In this document: piece after piece, positions 44,451 through 55,531 of the stretch | Position numbering within the stretch: position 1 is the stretch's first letter | Layout of the letters: each line of letters begins with the position of its first letter | From: Perilla frutescens | Taxonomy: Eukaryota > Streptophyta > Magnoliopsida > Lamiales > Lamiaceae | Direction: 5' to 3' | Assembly (NCBI GenBank): GCA_026008535.1 | Contig: BRKX01000002.1 | Location: 73,429,380 to 73,493,379, forward strand | Length of the DNA stretch: 64,000 nucleotides | Program-made: the position numbers and the translations under genes | The notes under the pieces: model-generated | Told to the model about the DNA's origin: nothing | The model's database searches: none | What the model saw: the letters and a program-made list of their open reading frames with translations, nothing else

Positions 44451-47400
44451 TCATGATTTGGGAAGGGGCTTCCCCTGCAAAAATGATCTGAATAACTGAA
44501 ACGCAGCTCTTGGTTTGAACATGGGTACTTCATGACCAGCCCCTCTCACTGTTGCAAAAGTCAGCCCTTTGTACACTTCACTCCACCCTCCCACCTAAAT
44601 ATTTCAACATTTAATTAATATATATATATATATATAATTAATGAGATATGAAAAGTTAAATAAAATATTATTTCATTAATTTGAATTTATGCGACTCACC
44701 TGTTTTTTGACATACCAAGGGTACCAAGGAATTGTGGTGTCTAACTTGAGTTGTGCTAAGGAATATCTTGTGGCAGTGACTGGCACAACTGAGTCCACAT
44801 CCCCACTACAAAACAATAAATAAATAAATAAATAGATAAAATCATCAAAATCCATTTCCAATAAATCAAAGTTAGATAATGATCATGTGATGTATGGAGT
44901 GACAACAAATAAAATTGATGAATTGTTTATAATGTTCATCAAATTTCTCTTCTAAAATTAAAAGCACTCTCAATAAAATAACTAAAATGAAACAAATAAT
45001 GAAGTATTAAACAATGCTTAATTCATTACCTAAACACCCAAATTCTCAATCCAGCTGCAATTAATTCTCTGTATATAGGAAGAACCGAGGTGTCGGTGTC
45101 ATTCCAATTGCGATTCAAAGTTTCACTGCAACAAATTTTCAAATTATTAATTCAACATAAATATATTAATAACCAAATTAAAGCTAAAGAATTACAAAAT
45201 AAATTACCTGCAAGCAGTCCATCTATAGGGAATCCGGCCACTAATGTTGGCATGAAGAGCCTTTTGGACATCGGGCCTATTATAGTAAATTTCTGCATAT
45301 TTCTCCGTGCACGGATCATAACCCGATAGATGCCTCAAAAATTTCTAAGTGACGGACCCATAAATTTTGTTGAGTTAGAAAATCGGATTATAAGTAATAT
45401 AATACGGTCAAATAAAACTAATTCTAATATAGTAAAATTTGAAATACCGAGTGAGGTCGGTGGGGCAGACGCATGGCGCGGCGGGAGGTGTCGGAATTGT
45501 TAATGCTGCACGGCGGCGCGTAGATGTTGTACTGATCAATGTTGCCGAACTCTTGATCCATAGCGTAGTAGTAGAGCGATTCGCACTCGTTTGACTCCTT
45601 CTGCCGTTGGAAGTCGCACGTGCTCATCAGCGACCGGTAGGTCTTGTCGGAGATCATGGCGTGGCTCCACCAGTAGTTCACCGTGCCTAGGTTGTCGTAG
45701 TGGCTGTCCGTCACTGCATTCCCCACCTGCATTAATATCAAACTCGATGAGCAATCGAGAATGACATGTAACACGAAAATGTAATAGAGAATTCAAACGA
45801 GACATATCGATCAATTATAGTGCGGAATTACCATAAAGCCCTTGATGTTTATCTTGTGCTTAGCATTGGCGTTGTAGTTGACAATTTCTCTGGCCAGTTG
45901 AGGAACGTAGTGGCCGGCGTAGCTCTCGCCGGTCAAATAAATCTCACGATTCTTGTAGCGAGGGAAACGATCCAACCACCGCACGAGAAACTGGAGCGAA
46001 TCCTTTGCTGAGAAATTAAACGAGGCATCAAATTAAATGAAACAACATACATATTAAGTTAGGGCAAATGAGGTTTTTACCGGTGCGGCGATCGCCGGTG
46101 TCGAAGAGGTCGGAGGATCGGTTGCTGTAAGAGAAACCAACGCCGGCCGGAGTTTCTAAAAATAGTAAGTTTGCTAACCGGTTCCATGCAAACTTGTTCA
46201 AATATAAACCGGAAGAAGTTTTGCTAATTCTGAACGGCCCGATTTCCTCCGATGCCCCGTACCCCACCGAAGAGCATCCCGGACCTTTTTATCATACACA
46301 AAACAAGTAAATCACACTTTATTTTAGTAACAAAACGAGATTCAAAATCATAATCTTTTAAGTTGAAAGTCCGACTCAACTAATTAAGTCACGTGAAAAG
46401 TATATGTGCAACATTAATAATGTATGGTACCAAAATTGGATGATTATGACTCATGCGACTTAATTTGGGCTCAATATATATGTACTATATATTGATATTT
46501 AATGTTTGAAACGTTAAAAAAAATGAATAAAATTTTAAACAGTAGCGTATAGTGTATAAATCTGAATCACTGTTGCACGATTTGGGTCATAATGAGTGGG
46601 GCAAACTAAATAGTTCCATCCTTATTATGAGGCCAAAATTTTGCAATAGTGGGATACATTACTTTGCAAAAAGAGTCCAAGGTTTTAGCAAAATTATATT
46701 TTAATCTCTCTCTAAAAGAGCCCTAGATTTTAGCAAAATTGCATTTTAGTTTTTGTGTGTGTGTGAGAGAGAGTCTTTATTATCAATTGTGATGAATGAC
46801 CATTGACCTAATCCTTTAATTTCCTGGTGCAGGAAGCATGCTGACAAATTTAATATGTTGCAGAACTGTAATAGGCAGATGACACAAATGAAATAAATGA
46901 GGGTATGTCTGAGTTAGCTTCCACTATTTATTTACTCTAATTCAATTTTACTTTATTCCTTATTCCATGCAAAAATATATTAATTCGATCTTTTTTAATT
47001 AGCTTAATTTCAAATAAATGCAGTCTTGGTCTTTACAAAGGGTCCGGAAATCACTGGATATATTATTTGTTTTATCTAGCATTTTGTAATATGTTGCATA
47101 ATGTATAAGCGACGTCGTTGAAATAAAATGATTAAGGCCCTCTAAAATTTGAGATAAATCTATTTGTATATACATATATATAAAGGTGTTCGGACAAGTT
47201 TGAATTACCCTAAATTTGATGCTTGTTTTCGATGAGACATATTTAAATCGAGTAATTTCAGTCAAACTCAAATGTCAGTGAAATATGAAGAAGAATAGAA
47301 GATATATATGCACAAGCACAAGCTAGATTAGGTAGTCTCTCATTAATGCCAAAAAAGAGAGCTAAAGTTTTCTTTGATTTCCTTCAAAACTTCAACCAAT

Positions 47401-47913
47401 TTGTCAGCAAATTTATTTTTTTTAAATTAAAATAAAAAAGTAATATAACCGAACAGTAATTAACAGGAAAATTAAACACACGCACACAAAAAGTTCACCC
47501 TACCTTCTTAATTGCATGATTCCCACACCATGCAAAATTCGGACACGCAATGTGCGCGTGTATCTGTGTGTGTGTGTGAGAGAGAGAGAGAGATACAGAG
47601 GGAGAGAGAGAGAGAGAGAGAGGGTAGGAGTACCTCCATTGAGCCAAATAACAAGAGGCTTTGAAGAAGGTTGTTGAAGAGCCTCAGTAAGCCAGTAAAA
47701 GAGGGCTCGGCCGGCAGCGACGTTAACGGTAACATAGCCGGAAAACTGGTGAAATCCGACTGTGGGCTGGCCGGGGAGAGCTACGATTCTGTCTGCTTCT
47801 TCTTCTTCATTTATATAATTAGCACGTGTTGTTGCAGAAACATGCACCGCCAAACTGCAGAGTGCTACAATGGTGAGAAACCAGCAGCTTTTCTCTCTTC
47901 TACCCATCAACAA
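44451..47913 (-). CDS. Serine carboxypeptidase-like protein (S10 family), 8 exons, 473 aa
   Basis: Exons (minus): 47,634-47,913; 46,081-46,284; 45,832-46,007; 45,448-45,726; 45,208-45,344; 45,030-45,125; 44,700-44,805; 44,451-44,594. All introns are GT-AG and the joined frame is open from ATG to TGA. Residues 1-28 form a signal peptide (FLTIVALCSLAVHVSA). Then come GQPTVGFHQFSGYVTVN, WLNGGPGCSS (oxyanion region), GESYAG with Ser190, GDVDSVVP with Asp395 as the likely acid, and GAGHEVP with His447: a complete triad. Probable N-glycosylation sites are NRSS, NNSD, NISG and NDTD. It should be secreted or vacuolar and act as a carboxypeptidase or acyltransferase; the GYVTV start and overall length fit the BRS1/SCPL24-SCPL27-like clade, by memory. 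Intron 1 is 1,349 bp and starts beside a GA/GT microsatellite. The second ATG (residue 3) could also start. Confidence 0.95.
47563..47622. repeat. (TG)n(AG)n microsatellite in carboxypeptidase intron 1
   Basis: A TG run followed by a long AG run begins 11 bp inside intron 1, next to the exon 1 donor (47,633). Confidence 0.95.
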
Positions 47914-48007
47914 AATGGCTAGAGTGAATACCTTACTTCCCTTTATTTTTTGGGAGAGAGAAAAGCTTAATTAAGAGGTGGGTGTTGTGATCACCTTAAA
48001 TACATGT

Positions 48008-48052
48008 ACTGTATATATAAACGGGGAGAGAGAGAGAGAGAGAGAGAGAGAG
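48008..48052 (-). promoter_or_regulatory. Likely core promoter of the carboxypeptidase gene
   Basis: In minus sense a CT-repeat (48,026-48,052) is followed by TTTATATATAC (about 48,010-48,021), a TATA box about 100 bp upstream of the start codon at 47,913. The pyrimidine patch plus TATA arrangement is common in plant promoters. Inferred, not tested. Confidence 0.5.
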
Positions 48053-48059
48053 TATCACC

Positions 48060-49715
48060 TATCTGATGCACAAATTTATGATGCCAATTAATGTGCACCA
48101 ACTTATTTCGTTGGTTCAACTTCATCCTAAGAGTGTGATTGCTAATCATGATATAAGTGTTAATATATCGTCCAAATTTGGGTTGATTGAGATGTTCCAA
48201 TAAAAATTATGTATATTAAATTATGTATATTAAATTATATGTATGTATATATATTAGGTTATAGAGTTGACATTGGGTAAATTATACTTTAGTATTCAAT
48301 GTACATTTGTCTTTTTTTTTTCACTTTTGTTTTGAAATTTCAAAAGTTACATTCCAATACTAAACATTTAGTTATGGTACTAGGGATATTAGTGATGGAG
48401 TGAGATTGTTTTGAGACCAAAAGTCATGAGTTCAAATCTCCTCAATACCATCAGGTCATGTGTGGGTAAAAAAAAAAACCCAACATTTGACAAATTTACC
48501 CTTATATATAGCACTAGCTAATGCAATTTTTTAATTTGTGTCAAATATTGATGTGGAATGCCGCCCTCACCTCAAAATGCTAGCTTGCACACCTCCATGT
48601 AAGATTTTCGTCGACATTGCATGTCAATATTTAGGACACCGTCAATATTTAGGACACCGAAAAACTGTACTAGTGATATAAGTGTTAATTTATCAAAGAT
48701 TTGTGTATTGAAGTGTACATAACTTGTAAAACTTTAGGACAAAAGTTAAAAAGAAAAAAAGGTAAACATTGGGTAACGAAGTGTAGTTAACCTAAAAATA
48801 ATTATTAAAGTTTTATGATCAAGGCATACTATTCTTGACAAATAATAAATATACTTAATCTAGTTTATTTATTGTAACATAGTTGGAACAGTTGGTATTA
48901 AATAAGATTTTATCAAAGTATAGTTAATAATTAATACACAGCAATTAATATTCATAAGCACAAAATACAACCAAATTAAACTAGCTAGAAACCAAAATAA
49001 ATTACAACAATTAATTAAATAGGGAGATCCTATTAACTTTTTTTTTTTTGGAATGTTAGTCCCATTGTTTAGAAGGCAGCCGAATAAAGAAAATGTAATT
49101 CAGTGCTTCTAAGTCTATATGAAACATAGAAGATGTAAAAAGAAAAGCTATCCATCACCTTAGTTGGCTAATATTGGACAAACCATGCAAAATTAACTCG
49201 ATTAATCATTTGCGTCACACACTGAAATACATTTACTATTAGATTATATTGATACTGTATATATATTTTTAATTTTGTCATTGATAATTAATATATACCC
49301 TCCATTATTGGTTATGTGGTATAATGTAGGTCGTTACGTTGAATTGGCGAAATTTCTTATTATCAATGCATATTTAGTGCAGCGATCGGGATTTTATTAA
49401 TTATGTGTAAGGAAAACTAAACATATAAATTTATATAAAATGAAAATATGAGACTGGAATTAATTTCTCTGAGTGGCAAAACTTGTGCTCAGAGGTGATG
49501 AAAGCTGCGATGATAAAGTCGCTATTTTGGGATTGGCGTTTTTCTCGAAAACTGCATGGTGATTGGTGAACCCACCTTATAATAAATTTTATCCCTTCCT
49601 TATTTTAGAAAAGAATCATCATATATTTATTAATATATCACCATCATAATTCATATATTCATATCCACCATTTATACCATTTCCTTTTCCCTCATCACAT
49701 CTTTCTCTTTTTCAG

Positions 49716-49763
<48 letters not shown>

Positions 49764-50225
49764 GCACACACACAATTACGTACTTATAACATATATATAT
49801 ATTGATATTTAGTTACGCTTCTTCATTATTAATTTCATCCAAAAATTCTCGATACAGCATGTTATGTTTTCTAGTGCATGCAAGAGTGATCTAATTAGTG
49901 TGATACTATATTTTATGTCGCGTGTGATTAGAAAATAATATAGTAGTGTATATTGATTATTTGATGTGATCTGGTTGAAATATGAATTTATTAAAATTTG
50001 ATGGAATGCGTTTTTTGGTTTTGGTAATTTTGAGATGGTCAAGGATTCATTAATTGTGAGATTTCAGTTTCCTGAATGAAGCTGCAGTATCCTTGAAATG
50101 CTCGAAAGTTTCGATGTCGAAATTAAATTTAGACAACTACTTTCACTATTCCAAAATCGCCCTATTGTGTTTCCCTACTTGCACAACTAAATACATGTGT
50201 ATATATATATGTATATATATATATA
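48060..50225. other. AT-rich intergenic DNA with microsatellites
   Basis: Contains (AC)n at 49,718-49,762. A stretch near 48,370-48,480 has a GAGTTCAAATCTC word resembling a pol III B box, but no convincing A box. No gene supported. Confidence 0.5.
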
Positions 50226-50566
50226 TGGGGTGGGTTAAAATGAGAACCATACCCCTGTGTAGGAACTAGGAACCATTCACAACCACAGATCTTGAAATTT
50301 GAATGGACAAGATTGATTTGAAATTTTAGGGGCTAAATTGCAAAATGATAATTCAGTACCTAAATTTGAAACATAATAAGGGTATTATGGAGAAATTAAA
50401 TCAACGTGTATCTAGGAAGTTGGAACAATTTTACCAAAAACAATTGTAATTCATTAATAGCAAATCAAACCCTAGAAAACCAAATCTAAAAAAATATCGA
50501 AATCTGCTGTGACTCTTCAAGCTCTCGCGAGTCTTCAACCTCGCAGCCGACGTTTTCAAGCTATCG

Positions 50567-50923
50567 ATGTCGTCTACCTCCTCACACCGCTCCCGGTCGC
50601 GCATCGGCGGCCGCAACCTCCGTTTCACCGCCATATGCCGCCGGACTCCTCACGCACATCCTGCGCCGGCAGACGCAGCCAAACACAACCAGTCGACGGA
50701 CGCCGGTCATACGACGCCCGTCCTTTGCCGCCGGAAGCCCGCCGATCTCAATCCACTGAAGGAAGATTTTCAGCGTATTGTTCTCAACAAACGTCAGGAG
50801 CTCGACGGAAGAATAACGAAGAGAGCGAAGGTCGTACGAACAGGTGATTATCCCACCATTTTTTCAAATTTTGTTTATGTAATTGTATTTGATGTTTTTA
50901 GCGAAATCCTTGAATATTATTAG
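50567..50923 (+). other. Unrecognised ORF in a GC-rich block
   Basis: An Arg/Pro/Ser-rich reading of 118 codons, ending with LNKRQELDGRITKRAKVVRT before a possible splice donor at about 50,842. Coding-like composition but no known domain. It may be a first exon captured by, or native to, the surrounding repeat. Confidence 0.3.
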
Positions 50924-51940
50924 CAATATTTAAGGTTGTTGGATGTTGGCAGATCTAATTTGGTTTGATAATTAGCAAAATAAATTCATATCATTAGAAA
51001 ATTAAATGGATATGAATATTTGTTATTTATGTTATTTATGTGATTTGATTTTGGGTTATATGAATATTTTGTTATTTATGTCAAATTGGGTTGTTTATAG
51101 CATATTTATATTAACTTTATAGCAACTGTTGAATATATGATTAGCAAATTGAGGGCTAGATGGTTATAGAGGTGATGAGAAACCATTCATGCTTGTATTC
51201 TAGCAACTTAGTACGATATTAGTAGCAAATGTTGCAACTGTGAAATTTTACTACTGGGATTCGTGTTTTATTATTCCCGATTTGCTATTAACATATCTAT
51301 AATTTTCTAATTATGAGGACAAAATTTGTTAAACGTCAGACATACGCATCCATAACAGAATATGTCGATATCCCTACACCTACAGAGATACATTAATCGA
51401 TGAATATTTTGTTATTTATGTAAAATTGGGTTGTTTATAACATATTCATATTGACTTTATAGCAACTATTGAATATATGATTAGCAAATTGAGGGCTGGA
51501 TAGTTATAGAGATGATGAGAAACCATTCATGCTTGTATTCTAGCAACTTAGTACGATATTAGTAGCAAATGTTGCAACTGTGAAATTTTGCTACCGGGAT
51601 TCATATTTTATTAAATTGATCTTGTGTTTATAGCAAATTAGTGATATAATATTAGCATATTATTAAGAAATGAGTAGCATATTATTAAGACATGTTTTTA
51701 TGTAAATTTCTTGTATATTATTAGCAATGTTTAAGGTTGTTGGATGTTGGCAGATCTGATTTGGTTTGATAATTAGCAAAATAAATTCATATCATTAGCA
51801 AATTAAATGGATATGAATATTTATTATTTATGTTATTTATGTGATCTGATTTTAGGTTATATGAATATTTTATTATTTATGTCAAATTGGGTTGTTTATA
51901 GCATATTCATATTGACTTTATAGAAAATTTTGAATATATG
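50921..51940. repeat. Tandemly duplicated AT-rich segment (three copies, two partial)
   Basis: The word GGATGTTGGCAGATCT occurs at 50,941 and 51,742 (801 bp apart). GCAAATTGAGGGCT occurs near 51,144 and 51,484 (340 bp apart) with long flanking identity. The third copy is cut off by the LTR at 51,941, at the point GAATATATG where the first copy continues ATTAGCAAATTG. The hexamer TAGCAA recurs throughout. Confidence 0.85.
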
Positions 51941-53524
51941 TGATGAAGACTCAAATTCATGCGTTTTCCTTTATCTTTTTACACCCTTTTTAAGTGTTTA
52001 GTATAGAGTCTAGTCTAGTTTTGGGGGTAAAGCTGATTACAGGAGGATGAGGGCACAAAACCACCACAACAGGCACAGACAGGTGCTATTTATGCTGAGG
52101 GCACAAAGGACTAATTTGTCTGCCGAGGACCCAGTCAAAGTTGTTGCGAGAAATACGCAACAGAATCGCGGGCCAGCTCCTATATGCACGTGGAGGTGAT
52201 GTGGCGGTCAGTTCCGAGTCTTGGGGAGGTCTAAACACGTTGGGAAGGAAGTGGGGACATCAGGAAGTTACTGGAGACGCTAGGGTTTGTTGCTACCACT
52301 CCTAAAATCAAGGAAGAACGTGGAGCATGAAGGTGAAGAAGTGGAGGAATGCAAGAGCCCCTGCGTGGGTGAAATATGGGCTGCTTGAAGCCTTAATTCA
52401 TTTGCTATAAATACTTTTACCTGTTTTTCATATAAAAGCGCGTTTTTTCACCTAGAAGATACAATTTCCCGTTTCGTACTTAGTTTATTTTCTGGATATT
52501 TTGTCTACCTGAAGCTGGCGATTTGCCCGCGGAGAGGTAGTTCAGTTGTTCTGTTGGTAAAACTGGGGTTGGGCCCAGAAGTTAATCTAGTTATTTCCTT
52601 TCCAAGTAAGATGTCTTTTATCATTTCTTTTACTTTCGTTTTTATGTTTAGTGGCTAAGTATCCACTGTTCAAGTCAAAGTAATGGTCTAAGGGTAGAAT
52701 ATGTGCATGAGGTAATCGAACTTTAATGCCTTAAGGGTTCACAATCTTAACTTGTTTTTCACTTAGACATAGGTAAAGGGTGGTTGGAGATGAAAGCGCA
52801 CATTTCTGATTAACTGGTACTAGTGTTAGTTACGTGGGAGTGTATAGGTGACCCATGCCTCGATACCCGTATAGTAACAAGTTCAGGGGTGACAGCCTTG
52901 GTAGTTGAGATTGAGTAGTATATGCAGGCACAAGACCGTGTCAAACCTACTAGAATCGGGTCGCTTTTGCCCTCAAAGCTGCTATACTTGCAAAACCTTT
53001 GTGTGATTCTCTCCTTAGGTTCCTGTATAGTTAGGTCCCTAGGTGCCGATCGTATCATCTAGACGATATAATGTAAGAAGTGATTGGGGAGTGGCCGATC
53101 GTATCCATTTCCTATAACCGGTTAACCCTCAAAGTGACAATTACCCATATTTGGCCATAGGGATTCGGTTTTTGACCTTTCTGCTAGTGTGGGCACAACG
53201 GGTAGTAGTGGTAATTACATACGTTTTACTCAGGATTGTGCATACCTACCGAATGACTCGATGCTTTGACTTGAGCACTTTTATTACTGATATTTTCTCT
53301 TGTGATTTCCTTTTCAGCACTTAGTTAGTTTAAGTTATTAGTAAGGTTTTTAGAGTGACATTGAAGACCCAAACCAAAACTAAGAAAAGACAGAAGGTTA
53401 TGAACACTCCTCGTGGGATCGACATCCGTCTTCACCAGCTATACTAGCCGTTGAGGGCAGATTAAGCAATTGTGGACTATTTTCCCGCAAGTGTATTTTG
53501 CACACCAAAACGACGGGTGTGCTA
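51941..53524 (+). repeat. 5' LTR of the Athila-type element
   Basis: Starts TGATGAAGACTC, matching 62,900 onward. The right end is inferred from the primer site 4 bp further on and is ...GTGTGCTA, so the final CA may be changed to TA. A TATA box (TATAAATA) lies at 52,406-52,413. Several long phrases are shared with the 3' LTR without change. Confidence 0.88.
52406..52413 (+). promoter_or_regulatory. TATA box of the 5' LTR
   Basis: TATAAATA after 'ttcatttgc', conserved at 63,365-63,372 in the 3' LTR. Likely the pol II promoter of the element. Confidence 0.6.
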
Positions 53525-53528
53525 AAAT

Positions 53529-53546
53529 TAGCGCCATTACCGGGGA
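53529..53546 (+). other. Primer binding site complementary to tRNA-Asp
   Basis: TAGCGCCATTACCGGGGA differs at three of 18 positions, all G to A, from the complement of the 3' end of plant tRNA-Asp (TGGCGCCGTTGCCGGGGA, from memory). It begins 4 bp after the LTR. tRNA-Asp priming is usual for Athila-type elements. Confidence 0.85.
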
Positions 53547-53590
53547 GTGTAAGCGCACTTTTCTGTCTATTTACTGTTTTACCTTAGTAT

Positions 53591-55531
53591 ATGCTTCGTT
53601 CTAACCGCGCAGGAGATTTACTCTACGATCCTGAGATAGAGAGGTCAGCGAGGGCAAGAAGGGCACAAGCTAGGGCATTTTTGAAAAGGCTGGAGGAGGA
53701 GAATCACACTGAAGGATCCAGTGACGATTTGACCTCAAGCGGAGGAAGTGAGACAAGCAACATCAATTCACTCTATTTCGACAAAGAGATGGAGGACGAT
53801 CAGATATCAAACCACGAAGAAGAACAACAACAAAGACCACTACCGCACACCCTTACTTTGAGGCAGCTGAGTTTCCCTCAAACCATGAACATGCGTCCCA
53901 CGGGCATCGTTTTGCCCACAACTACTGGTAATTGGGAGCTGAGGGCAAACTTCATCTCAATTTTACCCAAATTCCATGACCATCCAGAAGAGGATCCACA
54001 ACGACATCTGCAAGATTTCGAGATGGCATGTGAGACGCAACGCACACGAGCTAATGGGACAGGCGAATACATTCGCCTGGTTTCTTTTCCTTTTACCTTG
54101 CAGGACGGAGCTCGAGAATGGTTATACACTATTCCTGCCAGGAGTGTAACCAACTGGAGTCAACTCCAGCAAAAGTTTCTGGAGAAGTACTTCCCCACAT
54201 CAAGAGTGCAGAGCATGAGGAAGAAGATCTCCACCGCAAAGGCTGGTTCCCACGAGAGCTTTTATGACTACTGGGAGCGTTTCAAGCCATTGCTCTCGAA
54301 ATGCCCACATCACCAGATTCCAGATCATGACTTGGTGAACTATTTTGTTTCGGGGTTGAGAAGCGAGGACCGGGCCCTACTGAATGCAGCATGTGGAGGA
54401 TCTATCCTGAACAAGAGGGCAGCTGAGGCTCTAATACTTATTGGAGAAATGGCCGAGAAGAACAGAGACGATTCATATGAAAGAACAAGTGTTGCCGCTG
54501 CGGGTAAAACTATCTCTGTGCCTGAAACTGATGACCGAATCGAACAACTCTGCAACAAGATGGAGAAGATGATCACCATGTTTTCCGCCAATACCTTGCG
54601 AATTTGTGGGGTATGTGAATTGATGGGGCACCACTCTGACCAGGGTCCACAAGTGAAGGAGAAGGAAGAAACGGTCAACGCTATGGATGAAGGGCAGAGA
54701 AGGAGGCACAATCATTTTGCCCCCAACTACAGTCAGAGGCATACAACACCATACTATCCTGCGCCCGCAGCAGGACCGTCCTTATCAAACATGGTTCACA
54801 AGATTGTGAATGAAACAGTGGAGGTGCAAAAGAAATCAGAAGCCTTCGAGCAAGAGACAAGGAATGGACTGAGCTATTTGGGAGGACAAATATCCCAAAT
54901 TAGTGATGCAATCGCAAGGATGGAGAAAGCTAAAGGAATTCTGCCCTCACAGACAGAACCACCAAAAAAGGCTGGGGTAAATGCAATAACACTGAAGAGT
55001 GGAAGGCAACTGTCTGCATCGTATCCAGAGACTGCAGAGGATGATGCCCACAGCGATGATGAGCCCACAAAGGAGGAACCAGAGTTGAGGGCAAATGACA
55101 AACCAGAAGCAGTTGTGCCCAAACCCATCCTGAAGAGTAATATTCCAAAAGAGATCGAGGTGCCTTTACCATTTTCAGGAAGGATGAAGCGAAACAAGAA
55201 AGAAGCAGAGGATAAGGATCTAATGCACATCTTCAAGAAAGTGGAAATCAATGTTCCCCTACTGGACGCAATCAGGCAGGTGCCCCGATATGCCCGTTTC
55301 CTGAAGGACTTATGTACAAAGAAGGTGAGATTCACGGAGAAGGCACAAGTGGTTGTGAATGAAAATGTGTCAGCATTATTACAGAAGAAGCTGCCCGAAA
55401 AGTGTGGAGACCCAGGGATGTTCTTTATTCCCTGTGAAATTGGAGGACTTCGAGTTGAGAGAGCTATGCTGGACTTAGGGGCATCAATCAATGTTATGCC
55501 CTTAAGCATTTTTGAAGAGCTGACATTATGA
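53591..55531 (+). CDS. Gag and start of protease, 646 codons, ended by an in-frame stop
   Basis: Residues 1-80 are charged. A retrotransposon capsid domain follows: NFISILPKFHDHPEEDPQRH and LQDFEMACETQR, DGAREWLYTIPARSVTNWSQ, FYDYWERFKPLLSKCPHHQI. The knuckle-like stretch reads CGVCELMGHHSDQG, where a final Cys is expected but Gly is present, so zinc binding is doubtful. The C-terminal third is Lys/Glu-rich, then enters the aspartic protease with DLGASINVMP at 55,472. The frame stops at TGA 55,529-55,531, inside the protease, and the next ORF continues in the same frame. The stop therefore looks like a mutation, not a gag-pol boundary. Confidence 0.88.
   Translation: MLRSNRAGDLLYDPEIERSARARRAQARAFLKRLEEENHTEGSSDDLTSSGGSETSNINSLYFDKEMEDDQISNHEEEQQQRPLPHTLTLRQLSFPQTMNMRPTGIVLPTTTGNWELRANFISILPKFHDHPEEDPQRHLQDFEMACETQRTRANGTGEYIRLVSFPFTLQDGAREWLYTIPARSVTNWSQLQQKFLEKYFPTSRVQSMRKKISTAKAGSHESFYDYWERFKPLLSKCPHHQIPDHDLVNYFVSGLRSEDRALLNAACGGSILNKRAAEALILIGEMAEKNRDDSYERTSVAAAGKTISVPETDDRIEQLCNKMEKMITMFSANTLRICGVCELMGHHSDQGPQVKEKEETVNAMDEGQRRRHNHFAPNYSQRHTTPYYPAPAAGPSLSNMVHKIVNETVEVQKKSEAFEQETRNGLSYLGGQISQISDAIARMEKAKGILPSQTEPPKKAGVNAITLKSGRQLSASYPETAEDDAHSDDEPTKEEPELRANDKPEAVVPKPILKSNIPKEIEVPLPFSGRMKRNKKEAEDKDLMHIFKKVEINVPLLDAIRQVPRYARFLKDLCTKKVRFTEKAQVVVNENVSALLQKKLPEKCGDPGMFFIPCEIGGLRVERAMLDLGASINVMPLSIFEELTL

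Larger units (their letters stand above)
50226..51940 (+). mobile_element. Unidentified repeat: possible MULE 5' end, GC-rich exon-like block and tandem TAGCAA-rich DNA
   Basis: Begins GGGGTGGGTTAAAATGAGAA right after a TA microsatellite, a sequence style seen at ends of plant Mutator-like elements (from memory). A GC-rich block follows (50,500-50,845) with an open frame MSSTSSHRSRSRIGG from 50,567 that could end at a donor (ACAG|GTGATT, about 50,842). It then becomes AT-rich and repetitive, where the Athila element inserted. No opposite terminus is in the window. Confidence 0.4.

Noticed and set aside
48370..48480. tRNA-derived SINE
   Set aside because: Only a B-box-like GAGTTCAAATCTC is seen. 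No convincing A box, poly(A) tail or TSD.
55529..55531. Possible stop-codon readthrough signal between gag and pol
   Set aside because: The stop is inside the protease fold, not between gag and protease, and no element copies are available for comparison. A point mutation is simpler.
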